A stretch of 64,000 nt of DNA, from positions 124,001 through 188,000 of the forward strand of contig JALGQZ010000005.1 of the NCBI GenBank assembly GCA_023105745.1, read 5' to 3'. The notes under the pieces were generated by a model. That model searched no databases, had not been told where the DNA came from, and saw nothing but the letters and a program-made list of their open reading frames with translations. Every line of letters starts with the position of its first letter. Positions within the stretch are counted from its first letter, which is position 1. Positions 12,568 to 25,455 of this stretch are shown here, one piece after another. The translations under genes and the position numbers were made by a program. Origin of the DNA: Austropuccinia psidii. Taxonomy: Eukaryota > Basidiomycota > Pucciniomycetes > Pucciniales > Sphaerophragmiaceae.

Positions 12568-13388
12568 GACAAATTTTGACATCCCATGCCTTTCAGCAAA
12601 TAATTTGGGGGAGTATGGCACCTTTGGAGCCAATATTCCTTCCCCCCAAAATTAATCTTTCCAATTTATTTTTTCTTTAATACCTCATCATGTACTATAC
12701 TAGAATATTGCATATGTAATTCAATTGACACTTTACAGTACATAACTGTAATTATTGATTCCACATATATAAATCCAAGTTCACTTATGTAATACAGGCA
12801 CATGTTTTGACATTTCAATTGAAAAACTTCAATTCCTCATAGCTTCTAAATCAAACACCATACCTCAATTTTATCACAAAAATTGATGGTTGACACCAAA
12901 TTTGGTGTGAATTAATTTAAGGTTTTGAGGATTTTTATATTTTCATACAGAAAATACTAAAAACTTAATTTAAGCTTATTTAGGGTTGAGTTACAGAATT
13001 TTCATTCAGAGGTGACCCCACCTAAGTTATTATTAGGAATCCAATGATGAAATAATTTTCATAATTTTATTTTTTTTTCAACAAAAGATATAATAATTTT
13101 TATTGAATTTTTTTTTCTAAAAAAAAAAAATTAATTTTAATATTTTTGTTAAAAAAAATTATTTTTATTTAATTTTTTCAAGTAAGAAGTATATTTTCAA
13201 AATTTTAAATTTAAAATTAATTTTAATTTTAAATTATAATTAAAATTTGAATTTTTTTATATAAATTTTATATTTATATTTTAATTTTTGTTTTTATAAT
13301 ACAAAGAAATTTATTTATTTACAATTATAACATAATTTTATTATTTTTTGTTTTTTGGGTATGTAAAAATACCTCTAAGGCTGACAGA
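12568..13388. repeat. Right part of the LTR-like repeat begun at 3878
   Basis: Aligns by eye with about 26440-26530 plus 27715-28425, for example 'gatctttccaatttattttt' at 27740 against 'aatctttccaatttattttt' at 12653. It ends in 'gggtatgtaaaaatacctct' then AAGGCTGACA, a variant of the AAGGCTCACA end of the other LTRs. The stretch 13060-13340 is almost pure A/T with runs of T and A, with no coding potential. Confidence 0.5.
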
Positions 13389-14407
13389 GGACCCTCAGGT
13401 GAAAATTTTCACCTTGTAATGGGGAAAAGTGACCAGATGTGGTTTCAGTTATACAGGGCTGTGTTAACTAAAAGCTCACCCTTTGGAGTAAAACATTCTT
13501 CACCCCTTTTATGTGGTAAGGTCCAGAACCCCTTCCACCCTTTTTCAGGACAAAAAGTGACCTTTTCCTTCCCAAAGGAGGATTCCCCATCCTGCTCTTG
13601 AATTCATATGTAGTTATTCTGTTAACCACAATAGTACTCTTGGAAAATAATCAGGTTCTAATTAGAATTCTCATTAATCAATTGATAAATACTGCACCAC
13701 AGGTTTTCAGCAGCATTCATCATCACTATTCTCATAGTAAAACCCTTTTAATCTCTAAAATTACTTTATTTACTGTGTCACACTCATAGTTATAGTCTTG
13801 TAAATACCATTTCATACAGTCATCCTGACATACTTTATGCCAAAACCTTTGTGAGAGCCTTCAAGAGAATGATGGAATACATAAATTTCAAGTTTTTCAA
13901 CAAAACTTTAATGAGAGCTAGAGTATTAACAAATTATTATTTTTTTCTCCAAATTATAATTTTTTTGTAAACCATACTGGTTTTGGTTTTCACTTATACT
14001 AGTTGCAATAATTGTTAAAATAATCAAACCTTCAAGTAATTTTGTCCAAATTGGCAAGCTCAACCTTAATTAAAGATGGATTTCATTTTAACAAACCCTC
14101 TCAAACAAAAATTACAGCCACAAGTATATTTTTTGATGCTATTTATGAAGGGTAAAAATAAAAAACATAGCCCATTAGTTGACATGCCAGGATTCACTGG
14201 AAATGCTAACCTTGGTTGTTTCATCAAAGTGCTGATCTTGACACTTTAAAGGAAGAAAGGTAACATCTTTCAATGTTGTTCATAAATTTAGTTATTATAA
14301 TGTATACACAAATCTTTAAATGATGTAAGTATGTTGACAACCTTTATATATTAGCTCAAACATTAAAAACCCCGACATTGAGGTATCTAGAAAATTAAAA
14401 ACAACTT
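13389..14407. other. Gene-free region downstream of the ATPase gene
   Basis: About 1 kb of AT-rich sequence between the repeat stack and the 3' end of the minus-strand ATPase gene. It must contain that gene's 3' UTR and poly(A) site. No domain-bearing frame is visible. Confidence 0.5.
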
Positions 14408-17400
14408 CTATGTCATCATGCTCTCCCCAATTACTTTATAACGCTTTCGTTCCCTTTTAGTTAATATACCTCCAACTACAACGTTTAGGTTTTTGCGTAT
14501 GAGTTTTGTTTTGGCGCCGACCCATAGAGCTATTGGTTGAGTCGCATAGTTTTCAAAAGTGATACTAGCAAATGTGTTAAAAATCACCCAAATGAATAGC
14601 TCCAACTTGAAGGCATAATCCAGTTGCACCAAATCCAGTTTTTGAAAAATGACGCCCTCATCATCAAACAGTAAAAATACTGAAAAGCTGCCTAGGATCA
14701 GCAGACACAAAACCAGGAGATCTGAAATTACGTTGTCAATTTAACTGCATCACCTTGAACTAACCATATAGAAGAGTTTGTCAACTCACAGTTAGAAAAT
14801 ATTCCTTTACGGTAAGGAGGGCCAACGGAAAAGGTCGCCGCAACTAAGATGTATTGAAATATTGAAACCAAAAACAAAGATGAATTTTCCTCATTCCGAG
14901 TTGGTATTTTAGTAGAGTCTTCGTGGTGTGGTACATGAACATGCTGAGAGGTGACCCGGCAGAAAATCAAAAATTGAATGGTTGAATTAATGAATATCTG
15001 CCCAAGAAGTGATGTAAGCACTCTTTTTGAGACGAGGTTAGCTGTAGGCCTTTTGGCCGCAATTCTATTATATGGATGAGTTCTTCCCATTGTGACAGCG
15101 ACTGGTATTATGATAAACAAATCGATGTAAAGAAACTGCATTTTTACAACACAAACCAACTGCTTCAATAAACCAATAAAAGAGAGTACTGTAGTTCCAA
15201 TTAAAGTCGGACAGACCTGAAAATCCCCAAGTGACGACGGTAAGCTGTAGAGCAATGTGATTGTTGTGAACTGGATTAGACTATAAAGCGCCATATATTT
15301 GAAACAAGAAAAGCTAGTAACCAAGGCACATCTTCCTTCTCGAATAAGTTCAATAAAACACGTAATGTCTGGCTGTCGACTAGTAAACGGGGCCGCAACA
15401 GACGCTTCAGCTTCAGACAACGATAGCCCAACATCGGCGGCTTTCAAGGCACCACAGTCATTGGCTCCATCACCACAAAAGCCGACAGTGTAATCTAGAC
15501 TCTGTAATCGTTCAACCAACTCGTGTTTTTCGTCTGGCGACATGCGTGCAAAAATGACTCCTTTAAAAAGCATCTACATTACAAAGGCTTAGCACCTGAA
15601 CATCATTAATGCTGATAGCAGAAGCATGCGCACACGTTCAATTGTTTCTAAAGATCCATTGTCCATCAGCCAGCGGAATACATCTCCACTAATCGCGAGC
15701 ACATATTCATTGAGCATGAGTGATGGGTCACGAGAATCAACAGTACTTGCGTCACGTTCATCATAACCAGCAGCAATGGGCTGTATCAAGATAAAAGGTT
15801 AGTAAATAGCTTGAAATATTCAGTCAAAAAAATCAAAAAAATCACCATTAATGTGTAGGGGTCAAGGAGTGAAGATTCATCATCAATATCGAACCACACA
15901 ATCTTACATTCGGGACTGGTGGGTGAATCTTAAGAACGTTATCTTGAATGAGTTAGCTGGGTAGGCATTGGATTACAAAAAGAGGAATAAGTACCAGCTT
16001 GCAAGTATGGCATATAAACACGTGCATATTCATGAACCATCCCACATTCTCTACCAACACTAATAGCTGTGCGAATATTATCACCTGTGCACATGCGGGT
16101 TCCAATGTGAGCGCTTTGTAGTAGATGAATTGCGGGCGCAGTACTTGGCTTCAATTTATTTTCAAAAATAACGAATCCCAGAAATCGAAGCTGAGATTCT
16201 ACTTCTGATCTGGTGAGCCTTTGCGCTTTAATCCAAGAAAGTTTATGGAAGGATTTTGCTGCAATGGCAATCACTCGATAGCCGTGCCTAGTATAATCAT
16301 TCAAAGTCTCTTTATAATTTGTGGGAACTTTTGAAAATAAGTAAAAAAAACCCGGTCATCCCAGGAAAAATTTAATCAATCAATATTAATCTTTCGTAAG
16401 CAAGGCGAACGTAGCCTACGCGTATCCTGAAGGCAGATCTCAAACATCGCTTCCGGAGCGCCTTTCACGTAAGCTTCTATCGTTGGCGATTTGAGTTTCT
16501 TTACCAACACACTCATTCTTCTGAGCTCAGAAGCAAAATCAAATGTTCGAATAATTCCTAACTCAAGAAATCGAGTAGATTTTAAGGCATCTTCAATCTC
16601 AAAAGTCGTACCACCAGGAGGTCGCACAATTGTTTGAACCAATGCAGCTTGGCGCTCTATCATCTTGGAGGTTTCTAGATTAAGTCAAATGTAAGTAAGT
16701 GAATTCTGGGGAGACGAAAAATAATGGAGAAAAAAGGCTATTTACTACTACGCGACGGAGGAGGGGAAGCACTACTACTACCAATGGGACCATCGGGTTC
16801 TATGCTGTCACCGGCTTCTTCAATGGACCATTTCGTAAACTCGAACATTCGTAAATCCAAGGGATCACCAATCACTTGTCCTTTGACCACTTTTAATCCA
16901 TGGCATGTCGCAAGAGCATAAACCAGGGGCGTCTTGATGTCTTCAGCGCCAATGACAGGAACATCCTCAATCTCGTCATAAGGTTGGCTAAAAGTTCCAA
17001 CTTGACGATCAACGGACCGGACGCCAAGAACGTCCAAGCCTTCTTCAGTCAAAGTTCCCGTTTTGTCAAAGCATACTAAATTAATTTTTCCTGCGACGTT
17101 GACGCGGTTCGGGGATATACAAAATATATCTCGTTTTCTTAAACGAGAGATAGAAAAGGAAGTACCGATTGCCATAGTGGCTGGCAAAGCAGGTGGAACA
17201 ACAATAGTGATTAAATCTAATGCTCTGATGAGTAATGTATGCCAATCAATTCCCATACGCAAGAAATTAATAGAGCTACCAATAAAACCTAGGCTTGCAA
17301 TGATTGCTAAGGCACCAATGAATCGAAAAGAATCTCTATAAAAAGCAAAATCAATAGGCTTGGGGAACAACATGGACCGAACCAATGAGCCTTTAGTGGT

Positions 17401-19874
17401 ATTAAAACCTGTTCTGAAGATCATGGCCATAGCCGGTTCATGAGATTTTGGGGTTTGAGTGCTACTACCTATTTGGCTGGGTTTTCTGACCCGTATGATA
17501 CTAGTACCGCAAAACAGGATGTGCTTTGTTAAAGCAGGGGGAGGGTCACTGGTCAGGCAACTAACTAACTCTAAACTTGAGTCAGTCAATGCAAGTTTTG
17601 AAACCGGAATTGATTCGCCAGTAAGCATTGATTCATTCACAATCGCATCCCCTGAGAGCAAAAGCAAATCCGCTGGGAATGTATGAAGGGCATTGTCGGA
17701 GACGTCAATGACATCACCAGGGACTAGTTCGGTGGAATCAACATGGAGCCCTTTGGGCAAAAAAATGAGGGATCATCAGCAAGTTGGATGGAAAAAAAAT
17801 GTTAAGATAACCTACAAGTTGATCCACGTAGAACGTTTACCCCACAAGTAAACCGTGAAAGTTGACGCATTCGAGCAAGATTCTTGTAACGATTGGAAAG
17901 GGAGGTAAGAACAGTTTAAAATTTCGACAATGCTAATTTTATGCCCTAATAGATAAAAACCAACCTTTTTCATTTCAATAAGCGTCGTTGAAATACTGAC
18001 AACACTGATCACAGCAATGCAAAAAGCATAGTCTGAGATAAACGAGTATTAAACTTAGTTATAATTTTCTAACTGACCCCCCCCAAAAAAAAGAAGCTTG
18101 GACTTACAGTAATAGTAGTCAATAGACCATAAAATGATTGAGGCAATTTGAAATATGTAAAAAGGGTGAAGAACCTGATTTGAGGGTAAAAAGTGATTAG
18201 TAAGAGACAAAGCTATGGGTTTAAGATGGTTATATGATTAATATTGGTATGATCTACCTCATCTACTAGTAGTTGAAAAGTGGTCTTGCCCTCGATTTGA
18301 ATGATATTTTGATTGAATAAACTACTTCGCATATCAATTTGGTGTTGATCCAAGCCTTTGGTTAAATTAGAACGTGATGTTGACCAATTTGGGTCTTGCC
18401 AGTCTCTAATCATTTTGAAGTCAAAAGTGACAGGATGAAAAAAAAACCTATGATGACGGAAATCGACATAGCGAATTTGGCTAAGTAATAATTCATCTGT
18501 TGATCCGGTGTCAAAGGCTTGAGGTAAAGGGACTTGAGATGGTTCACGAATTGGAGTTCTTAAAGATTTATCTTTTGATGATGGTGGTTTACGCCAATTG
18601 GAAGGGAAGAGGAGTGACAGCTTGACCGGAGTATCGAATAAAAGTGTTTGAAATGGTATTAATTCAGGTTGGTTCAACTCAGTGTAAGCAATGACATGAG
18701 AAGCTTGAGTGAAATTTTCCTGAATACCGGTGGCTCCAAGTTTGAGTAAAATTTTCCATCGACCCAATAATGATAAGATGCCAATAGAAGACAAAGAACC
18801 GATGAACCAAAGGGTAAGTTTCCAAGTGATAGACCTCCAACCGATGAATTGAAGTTGTAAGTCATCCTCAATGATATAAATCGATTGAGTTGATAAAGGT
18901 TGAAGGTTTGAAGATGATTTGTCAAATGAATCTAAGTTAGAATATGAGATTGAAAGATGATGTGAATTCAAATCGGCGAGACGGAGTGGTATGACTTGAA
19001 TTCGAGCGTCATTAATCCGATTTGATTGTGACCTTCTTTGCAGGATGGATGAATCGGAGGAAGAAGGATCCGAGTTTGAAGTGGAAGTTGAGGCGGTGGA
19101 TGAGATGGATGAATTATTTAAGCTATCAGTTTCATCAGGCCAATCTTCATCTGAATTTCCAGACTTGCTTCTTGTAGCTGACCTAGATTTAGATTTGGAT
19201 GATCTAACACTAATCCAATTGGAACTGTTTCTTGATTTGATTGAGCTCGTCCTACGAGGTTTATCAAGGATAGGAGAATATTGATAATCTAGGTAATTTT
19301 GATGAGAGTCTCTACTGTGAGATCTAGCTTTTCCTTTCAAAAGAGATGATAGATTACTAAAAAAGCCGCCATCAGGATTTTCAGATTGAGCTGAGATAGA
19401 TTTATGAGGTCTGGATGATTCAAAGTTTGAACCGATTTCACTCTTATTATCACCGTTTAGTCTAGATCTTAAGCTTGAAGGTCTACCACAAGATGAAGTT
19501 TGGCCAAATGAAGACTTTCTTGTAGTTTTATTTTTTGAATTAGAGCGAAGAGAGCGCCTATCTTTTTGATTGATGTTAGATTTTCTGTTTGAATGAAGAT
19601 GATCTAAATGAGTTTGCTTAAAGCTAGTTGAATTGAATTCTTCTGTTGGTCCAGAGAGCAAAGAGCCAGTTGGATCTTCATAAATCGTTGGATGATGAGA
19701 AGATGAAGTGGATTTAGGTGATGATTGAAGTTGAAGATCGTTTAAATCATTATCCTCTTGATCTTGTTGTGTATCTTGAAATTTTGAATTCGCATCTTTA
19801 TTTTTATTTTTATTTTTATTTTTATTTTGATCTTGATCTTGATCTTCAATTTGATCTTCTTCAATCGATTTCAT
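14408..19874 (-). CDS. YPK9: P5B-type transport ATPase, YPK9/ATP13A2 family
   Basis: Eleven exons (19874-18258, 18174-18108, 18032-17965, 17882-17816, 17750-16746, 16674-16420, 16327-15995, 15928-15846, 15780-15634, 15573-14790, 14721-14408) join in phase without a stop into about 1579 residues. Exon 1 encodes a long Ser/Asn/Gln/Asp-rich, probably disordered tail (about residues 1-320), then the P5 N-terminal region. Exon 2/3 gives the DYYYYYAF segment of P5B pumps. LTGES (actuator) and PPALP (transmembrane segment 4; PPALP rather than PPELP marks P5B) precede the phosphorylation motif [15 protein letters not shown] (about residue 826). KGAPE (nucleotide binding) and [11 protein letters not shown] (hinge, about 1248) follow, then C-terminal membrane segments. 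Known relatives sit in vacuole/lysosome membranes and export polyamines or guard against metal stress. The start is the first ATG of the open exon. It is the only intact host-type gene here. Confidence 0.93.
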
Positions 19875-22800
19875 TGATCGTTGAATTTTGAATAAAAAAT
19901 CTTGGAAAGCAAAAATGAAATTTGGAAATTTTGAATTAACTCAAAATTTAAAAGTTTTTCGCTGGCTGCTGTGCCAATAATTAATAGGCTAATCTAAATC
20001 TCAGCTTTTGACTAAGAAGTTTAACTCTCTCTTGGCTCTAACTCCAATGGATTATCATAAACTTGGTATTAGAAACCCATCACTAATTCTTTCTATGAAC
20101 TTCTTTTTAATTTGATTCCTAATTTGATAAGCTTTCACTATCTTTAATATGAACTTGTTATCATTTTTGTAAATTTAAAAAATACTGGGACCACAAATAC
20201 CCTCTGGACCTGCAGCCCAGGTGCATAGATTCTAAAATTGGCCTAAAATTTCATAGAGCTTCTTCAAAGCATACTTGATCTTTTTTGGAGAACTGCATGT
20301 ATGAAACTTTGTCCCAGGAACTGAAAGTCTCAGCTATTCAAAATATAATGAATGTTTTGGCACTTTTCAATACACAAAGACTAAGAAAACTGTTTTAGAC
20401 TTTTAAACTGTATACATCATGGCATGAATCCCATTTTCAGATCAAATCTTTAAATAATATTTTTTGGAACTAGTTTCATGAAAAATGATTAAGAAAGTCA
20501 TCGAAAAACTCTTGAATGTGGATATTAGAATCCTAAATTTTGTTAAATTGAGAAAACTAACCATATTCAGCAAAAGGCTTAAAAGATTGTTTTAGATTTT
20601 TTAAGATTTTGTTACCTCTTGGTTATCACAATTGACATTATGATATTAATATTCACTTCCTTTTTTTAAAAAAAATACCATTTTCTAAGTGTTTTATCAT
20701 CTTAAATTGAAACATATTTCTCAGAAAAAAATAATTAAATACTGATCTCAAAAATATAAAAATTCATTTTTTCTAAACAAAGGGGCTTAAAATGACATAC
20801 ATATAAAAAAATTCTTCAAGTTGATTAATTTTAATTTCCTTTTCTGAAACATTCCTATCTAAATTGGCCTTTTTTTGCGATGAGAAATACTTAAATTTAT
20901 ATTGAATATGTAAATAAGCTTATTGATTGACTTATTTTTTAAAAAAATATTTCATTCATTTCCACTTCATTTTTTTATTAAAAAAAGTGAAAACACAGTC
21001 AATTTATTATAATTTTTTAACATTAAAATCAATTTGAAATTTTGAGATCAAAAAAAGTGGATTTGAAATTTTAGATTCATGTTTTTAGCTAAAAAAGACT
21101 TGAAATTGGATTCAATTTGAGTTTTGTGATTTATTAAGTATTGAAATGAAAACATTGTGAATCAACCACTCAAATTTAATTCAAGAAAAAAACTCTTTGA
21201 TTTGTTTGTAAAATTTTGAAAATGTGTTTTTACCTTAAGTTACTTTCCATTAATAAAATAGACAAAACTGTTTAATTTAATTGAAATTTCAACCAATTTT
21301 TTTTTACAAATGATTTAATTGAAAAAACGGAATCCTTGGGACTTATGTGTATTTGTCAAACAGTAAAGGTATTTAGAAATTGAAAAGAGAGAATCTTTTG
21401 AAAAATAAAATTAAGAAATAATCAATAAAAATCTCTTTTGATTTGATTCAATTTTAAATAAATAGAAAAAAAGAATAGAAGATATGGTTTATGAAATAAT
21501 GAGTCTTACTTTTCCAAATGAAAAATTGTCTTACCTTGACTTTCTGTCAGTGGTAACAAAAAAAAAGAAACTTTTGTTAGATTATTAACTCAAATTTTAT
21601 TAAGATCATGTTCTTAATTATGTAATTATTTTATTGTGTTTCATTAAAGAGCAATATCAGAAATCTCTGAGAAAAAAACAAAATTTCCATAGAAACCTGC
21701 CTTTTCAGTTAGCTATTTGAGATTGAATTTTTAAGGATACAGCTATTATACAGGTTCAAATTTTGAACAAAAAGGCTAAGATATTTCATTTTAATTCTCA
21801 TCATTAAGGATATTTTTTTTATTTCACAAAAATAAATACTTTTTCTGAATTATGATGCAAGCTCGGGTGTGCAAAGAAAGAATATTTCTTTAATTTTTTT
21901 GATTATTCAAAGAAATTAATCAAACTGAAAATATTTAGACTTTTTCTTCTCTCAGGAGTAGATTTTATCCTATATATCCACAATCAATCTCTCAAAACAA
22001 AAAACATGTATGTCTCTTTTACACTTCATTTGAAGTAATAAGCTTATCATTTTGCTTAAATATGGAGATTAATCTTTGAATTAATAATGATAAAATCAGG
22101 GTAATTAAAGCTTTTATTCAATAAAAAAGAAACCTCATTCCATCTATTTTTGAATAAAAACAGCTCACCGCCTAAATCCTGATTTTCTATATTGTGAATC
22201 TAATTATTAGTATTTAAGCCAAAAAAATCTTGAGGAAAAAGTTTTTATAAGTATATTTCTTATTAAAATTTCAATTTATAAATATTATTAATAGCTACTT
22301 ACAATTCAAATATCTTGATCATATTTTCTTCATAACCCAATGTATGAAGATACCCTCAGGTCTTATATTTGGAAATATATTTTTGAATTTTAAGGGATAT
22401 TTTGGCTTAATATGTTATCATCTAAAATTAAAACAATTGAATATTGATTTAATTTACATTAAAAAAAAGGTAAGCCAGACTGAAGGAAATTTGAAAAACC
22501 TTTCAGTTTTTTGAACAAAAGTTTTTTTGAAATTTTTTGTTTCTATATTCTTTATCAAGGAAAAATCTGGTTGAACTTCTCCAATTCATTATTGGCTGGT
22601 ATTGGCTTGATGTGTGAATTTGAAACATATAAAGGAAAGAGAAAAAAATCAAAAAGAAAAAAATCGTGAATTATTTTAGTTTTGATGATTGATGATTTCT
22701 CATCACACACAGGATTCATAAAGGCATAAATAAATTTTTACATCCAATTGAATGTGTTTGTAAAAAGTATCTAAGCGCTTCTCCTAAACCTCAATCATGC

Positions 22801-25455
22801 AACTAGTTTTCTAAGCTAGACGGTAAAGAGTGATATGACGTAAAAAGAGCATTGTGACGTCATACTTAAAACCATGCTCTTAAGACGACAATCAGTTTAT
22901 AAGTACCAAGGATTGTTTCTCAGAATCCTCAGTGCTCCTCACTTTTATTACCTCATTAGTGAAAACTAAGAGTGATACAACTAATCGTTGTACACTCTCT
23001 TTATTTAAAATTTATCATTTCAATCATAGTAGTGGTATGTGAAACCACCAATCAATTATCAAGATTGCACAGCTATAAATTACTGATATATTCTATATAG
23101 ATTAACTAACGCGTGTACCATTAGTTACTTATCATCTACACTAAACTCAGAGAGTCTCGAGTTTAGAGGTATGCTATCTTCTAGCACCTAAATAACGTGC
23201 ATACATTGTCTTACTCTTATGTTTTGGTTTTAGTGTTGCATCCTAGATTGTTGTATTCGTTGTTCCAAGTTGATCTGTGTATTATATTGTGTTGTTCACC
23301 TTCAGGTATCTATTCGTTTATTATAGCTGTCATGTGCACTCCTGTGTTAATATAAACCTTCAGTTTTATATTCTTTTAGTGTTTGTAAAAAAAGTAGCCA
23401 CGGAAGCTATAGAAGATATTCTGGGGTCATAATGTATCCTTTCCTTTTAGTATATACTATGGATTGAGATTGATTCAAATCCAAACATTTCATTAATAGG
23501 AATTAATTTAGAAAACATCATTTTCATAAAAAATAATTTGTATTAATTTTATAAATTTCAAATTTATCAAAGATATTATTTCTAAAATATTTTGAAAATC
23601 TTATTAAATTTTTTTTATTTCGAAATCTTTCTTCAGTTTTTTTTATTTTCTTCTCGAAGAAAATAGAAAATAAAAATGTACAAATATTTTAATTCAATTT
23701 TGTGATTTTTTGATTCTTGGAAATGAAAAAAAAGCTCAAAATTATTTTTATTTTTTTTATTTAATATTTAGTCACAAATTCTTGACCATTAGGATAAATC
23801 AAAAAGATAAAGATATCTAAGCTAAAATCAAAGCATTTTCATCTCTTAATTCTTAATTATTACTTTTTTGAGGGAAAATAATCAATTTTTTTATAAGCGA
23901 TTTTCAAAGTATCAACATAAAATTCATTTTTATGGCCTCTAGTTTATTAAAAGAAAATATTAAAAAAGTATAACAAGAAGACTAAAAATAAAAGCTCAGG
24001 CTTCAATACTGTGTTTTAGCTCTATTTGATAGACTATTGTTTTCCCCTCTCAAAAATGATAAATATCACATTGGTTTAATAAGGTGTTTTGAGAAGGAAA
24101 TAATGAAATATATGGATATTTTTCAAATTAAATCACATAGTCACTTTATTTTTTACTGGATTTATTCAAAAATATAATATGTATGAGTAATTATGAAGAG
24201 CATTAATCTATTCTTCAACATTTTATTTTTGCTAAAAAAGATGAAAAAAGAAAGTTTTTCAGATTCTCAGTTTTCTTCTAATTTAAACCAAAAATTTAAC
24301 TTTTTTTGTTAGTATTTTACATAAATATATATTAATTTATTTCTTTAATTTATTTTTGAAATTTAACTAAAAAACTTAACAATTGAAAAATATTTTTTCA
24401 AGAAAAAATCTAAAAACAATTAATTAACTCTCAGGAAATCTTCATCATGATAGCTATTTGCCCATTATGTAATTCATCAAGGTAAAGAGGAGTTTCAAAT
24501 ACTTTTTTTGAGCTTCTGAAAATAATTTTGCTTAAAACCCACCATCAGTTAATAAGATCAGTTTCCAGCTAATAGCCAATGAGGTGACCAAAAAAATTCA
24601 AAAAAAACTTAAGCTCACAATGAAAAATATGTGTAACTATTTGAAAATATATAAAAAATATAAATTTCTGTAAGTTATTTCAAATTTCAACAAAATAATT
24701 TTTCATTAAGAAAATGAAAAGGGGATTCATAAAATGAATGGAATCTGGAAATTCTTTCCCCCTGATATAAAAGAATGGAAGAGATATTCATTCATAAGCC
24801 CAATATAGCTCAAATAGAAATTTAAAATTTTCCTTATAATTATGGATGTAGATTAATTGAGCTGGGAGAATATTGATAGAATAAAGAGTTGATTGAAAGA
24901 CTTTTATTTAATTAATCCAAAGATTTGGGATATATAGGGACACATTTATAATGAAAAGAGCTCACAAATCGGTTGAAGTAACAAGAAGTTGAAATAAAAG
25001 TGACAATATGTGCTTACAAGAAGATTAAGTTAATATTAATAATTCAATAAGATATGTCTCCTTAAGAATAATATACTGAAAGATAAATTAAATTTTAAAG
25101 AAATATAATCAAAAATTTGGAACATTGAATCATTTTTTAATACAAATCCTACCATAATAATGGATAGTAATTACAATAGTTTCCAATATGAATAAATGTT
25201 AGGAGAAGTTAATATCTTTGTATAAGTGGTCTTAGGAGGGAGAAATTTAAGGCTCCAAATCTAATAATTGAGTAAAATGGGAAAATAAATAGTAATAGGG
25301 TAACCTATTAATGATACATACTGAAGGAATTTCAATCTTGTGAAGAGTATAAGCTAGCAATAAAAGGTTAAGCTGATTTAGTATTTAATGTACTAAAAAG
25401 TCTTTATAAACTTTAAAGCTTATACCTTAAATAAATAGGAAGATGAAAAAGATTT
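19875..25455. other. Long gene-free AT-rich region
   Basis: The first few hundred bases presumably hold the promoter and 5' UTR of the minus-strand ATPase gene. Beyond that no open frame of 60 codons occurs, and the sequence is dominated by A/T runs. The only island of different composition is at about 22800-23440 (see the separate promoter-like entry). I see no tRNA, rRNA or recognisable transposon protein. Confidence 0.55.
22836..22903 (+). promoter_or_regulatory. Possible promoter: CRE-like sites and TATA box, maybe of an old solo LTR
   Basis: A TGACGT half-site at about 22835 and a full palindromic CRE-like TGACGTCA at 22855-22862 are followed 34 bases later by TTTATAAG (22896-22903). 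The next 150 bases are pyrimidine-rich and look like a transcribed leader. The surrounding 22800-23440 island is less AT-rich than its neighbours. No coding region follows, so this may be a U3-R segment of a solo LTR whose ends I could not identify, or an orphan promoter. Confidence 0.3.
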
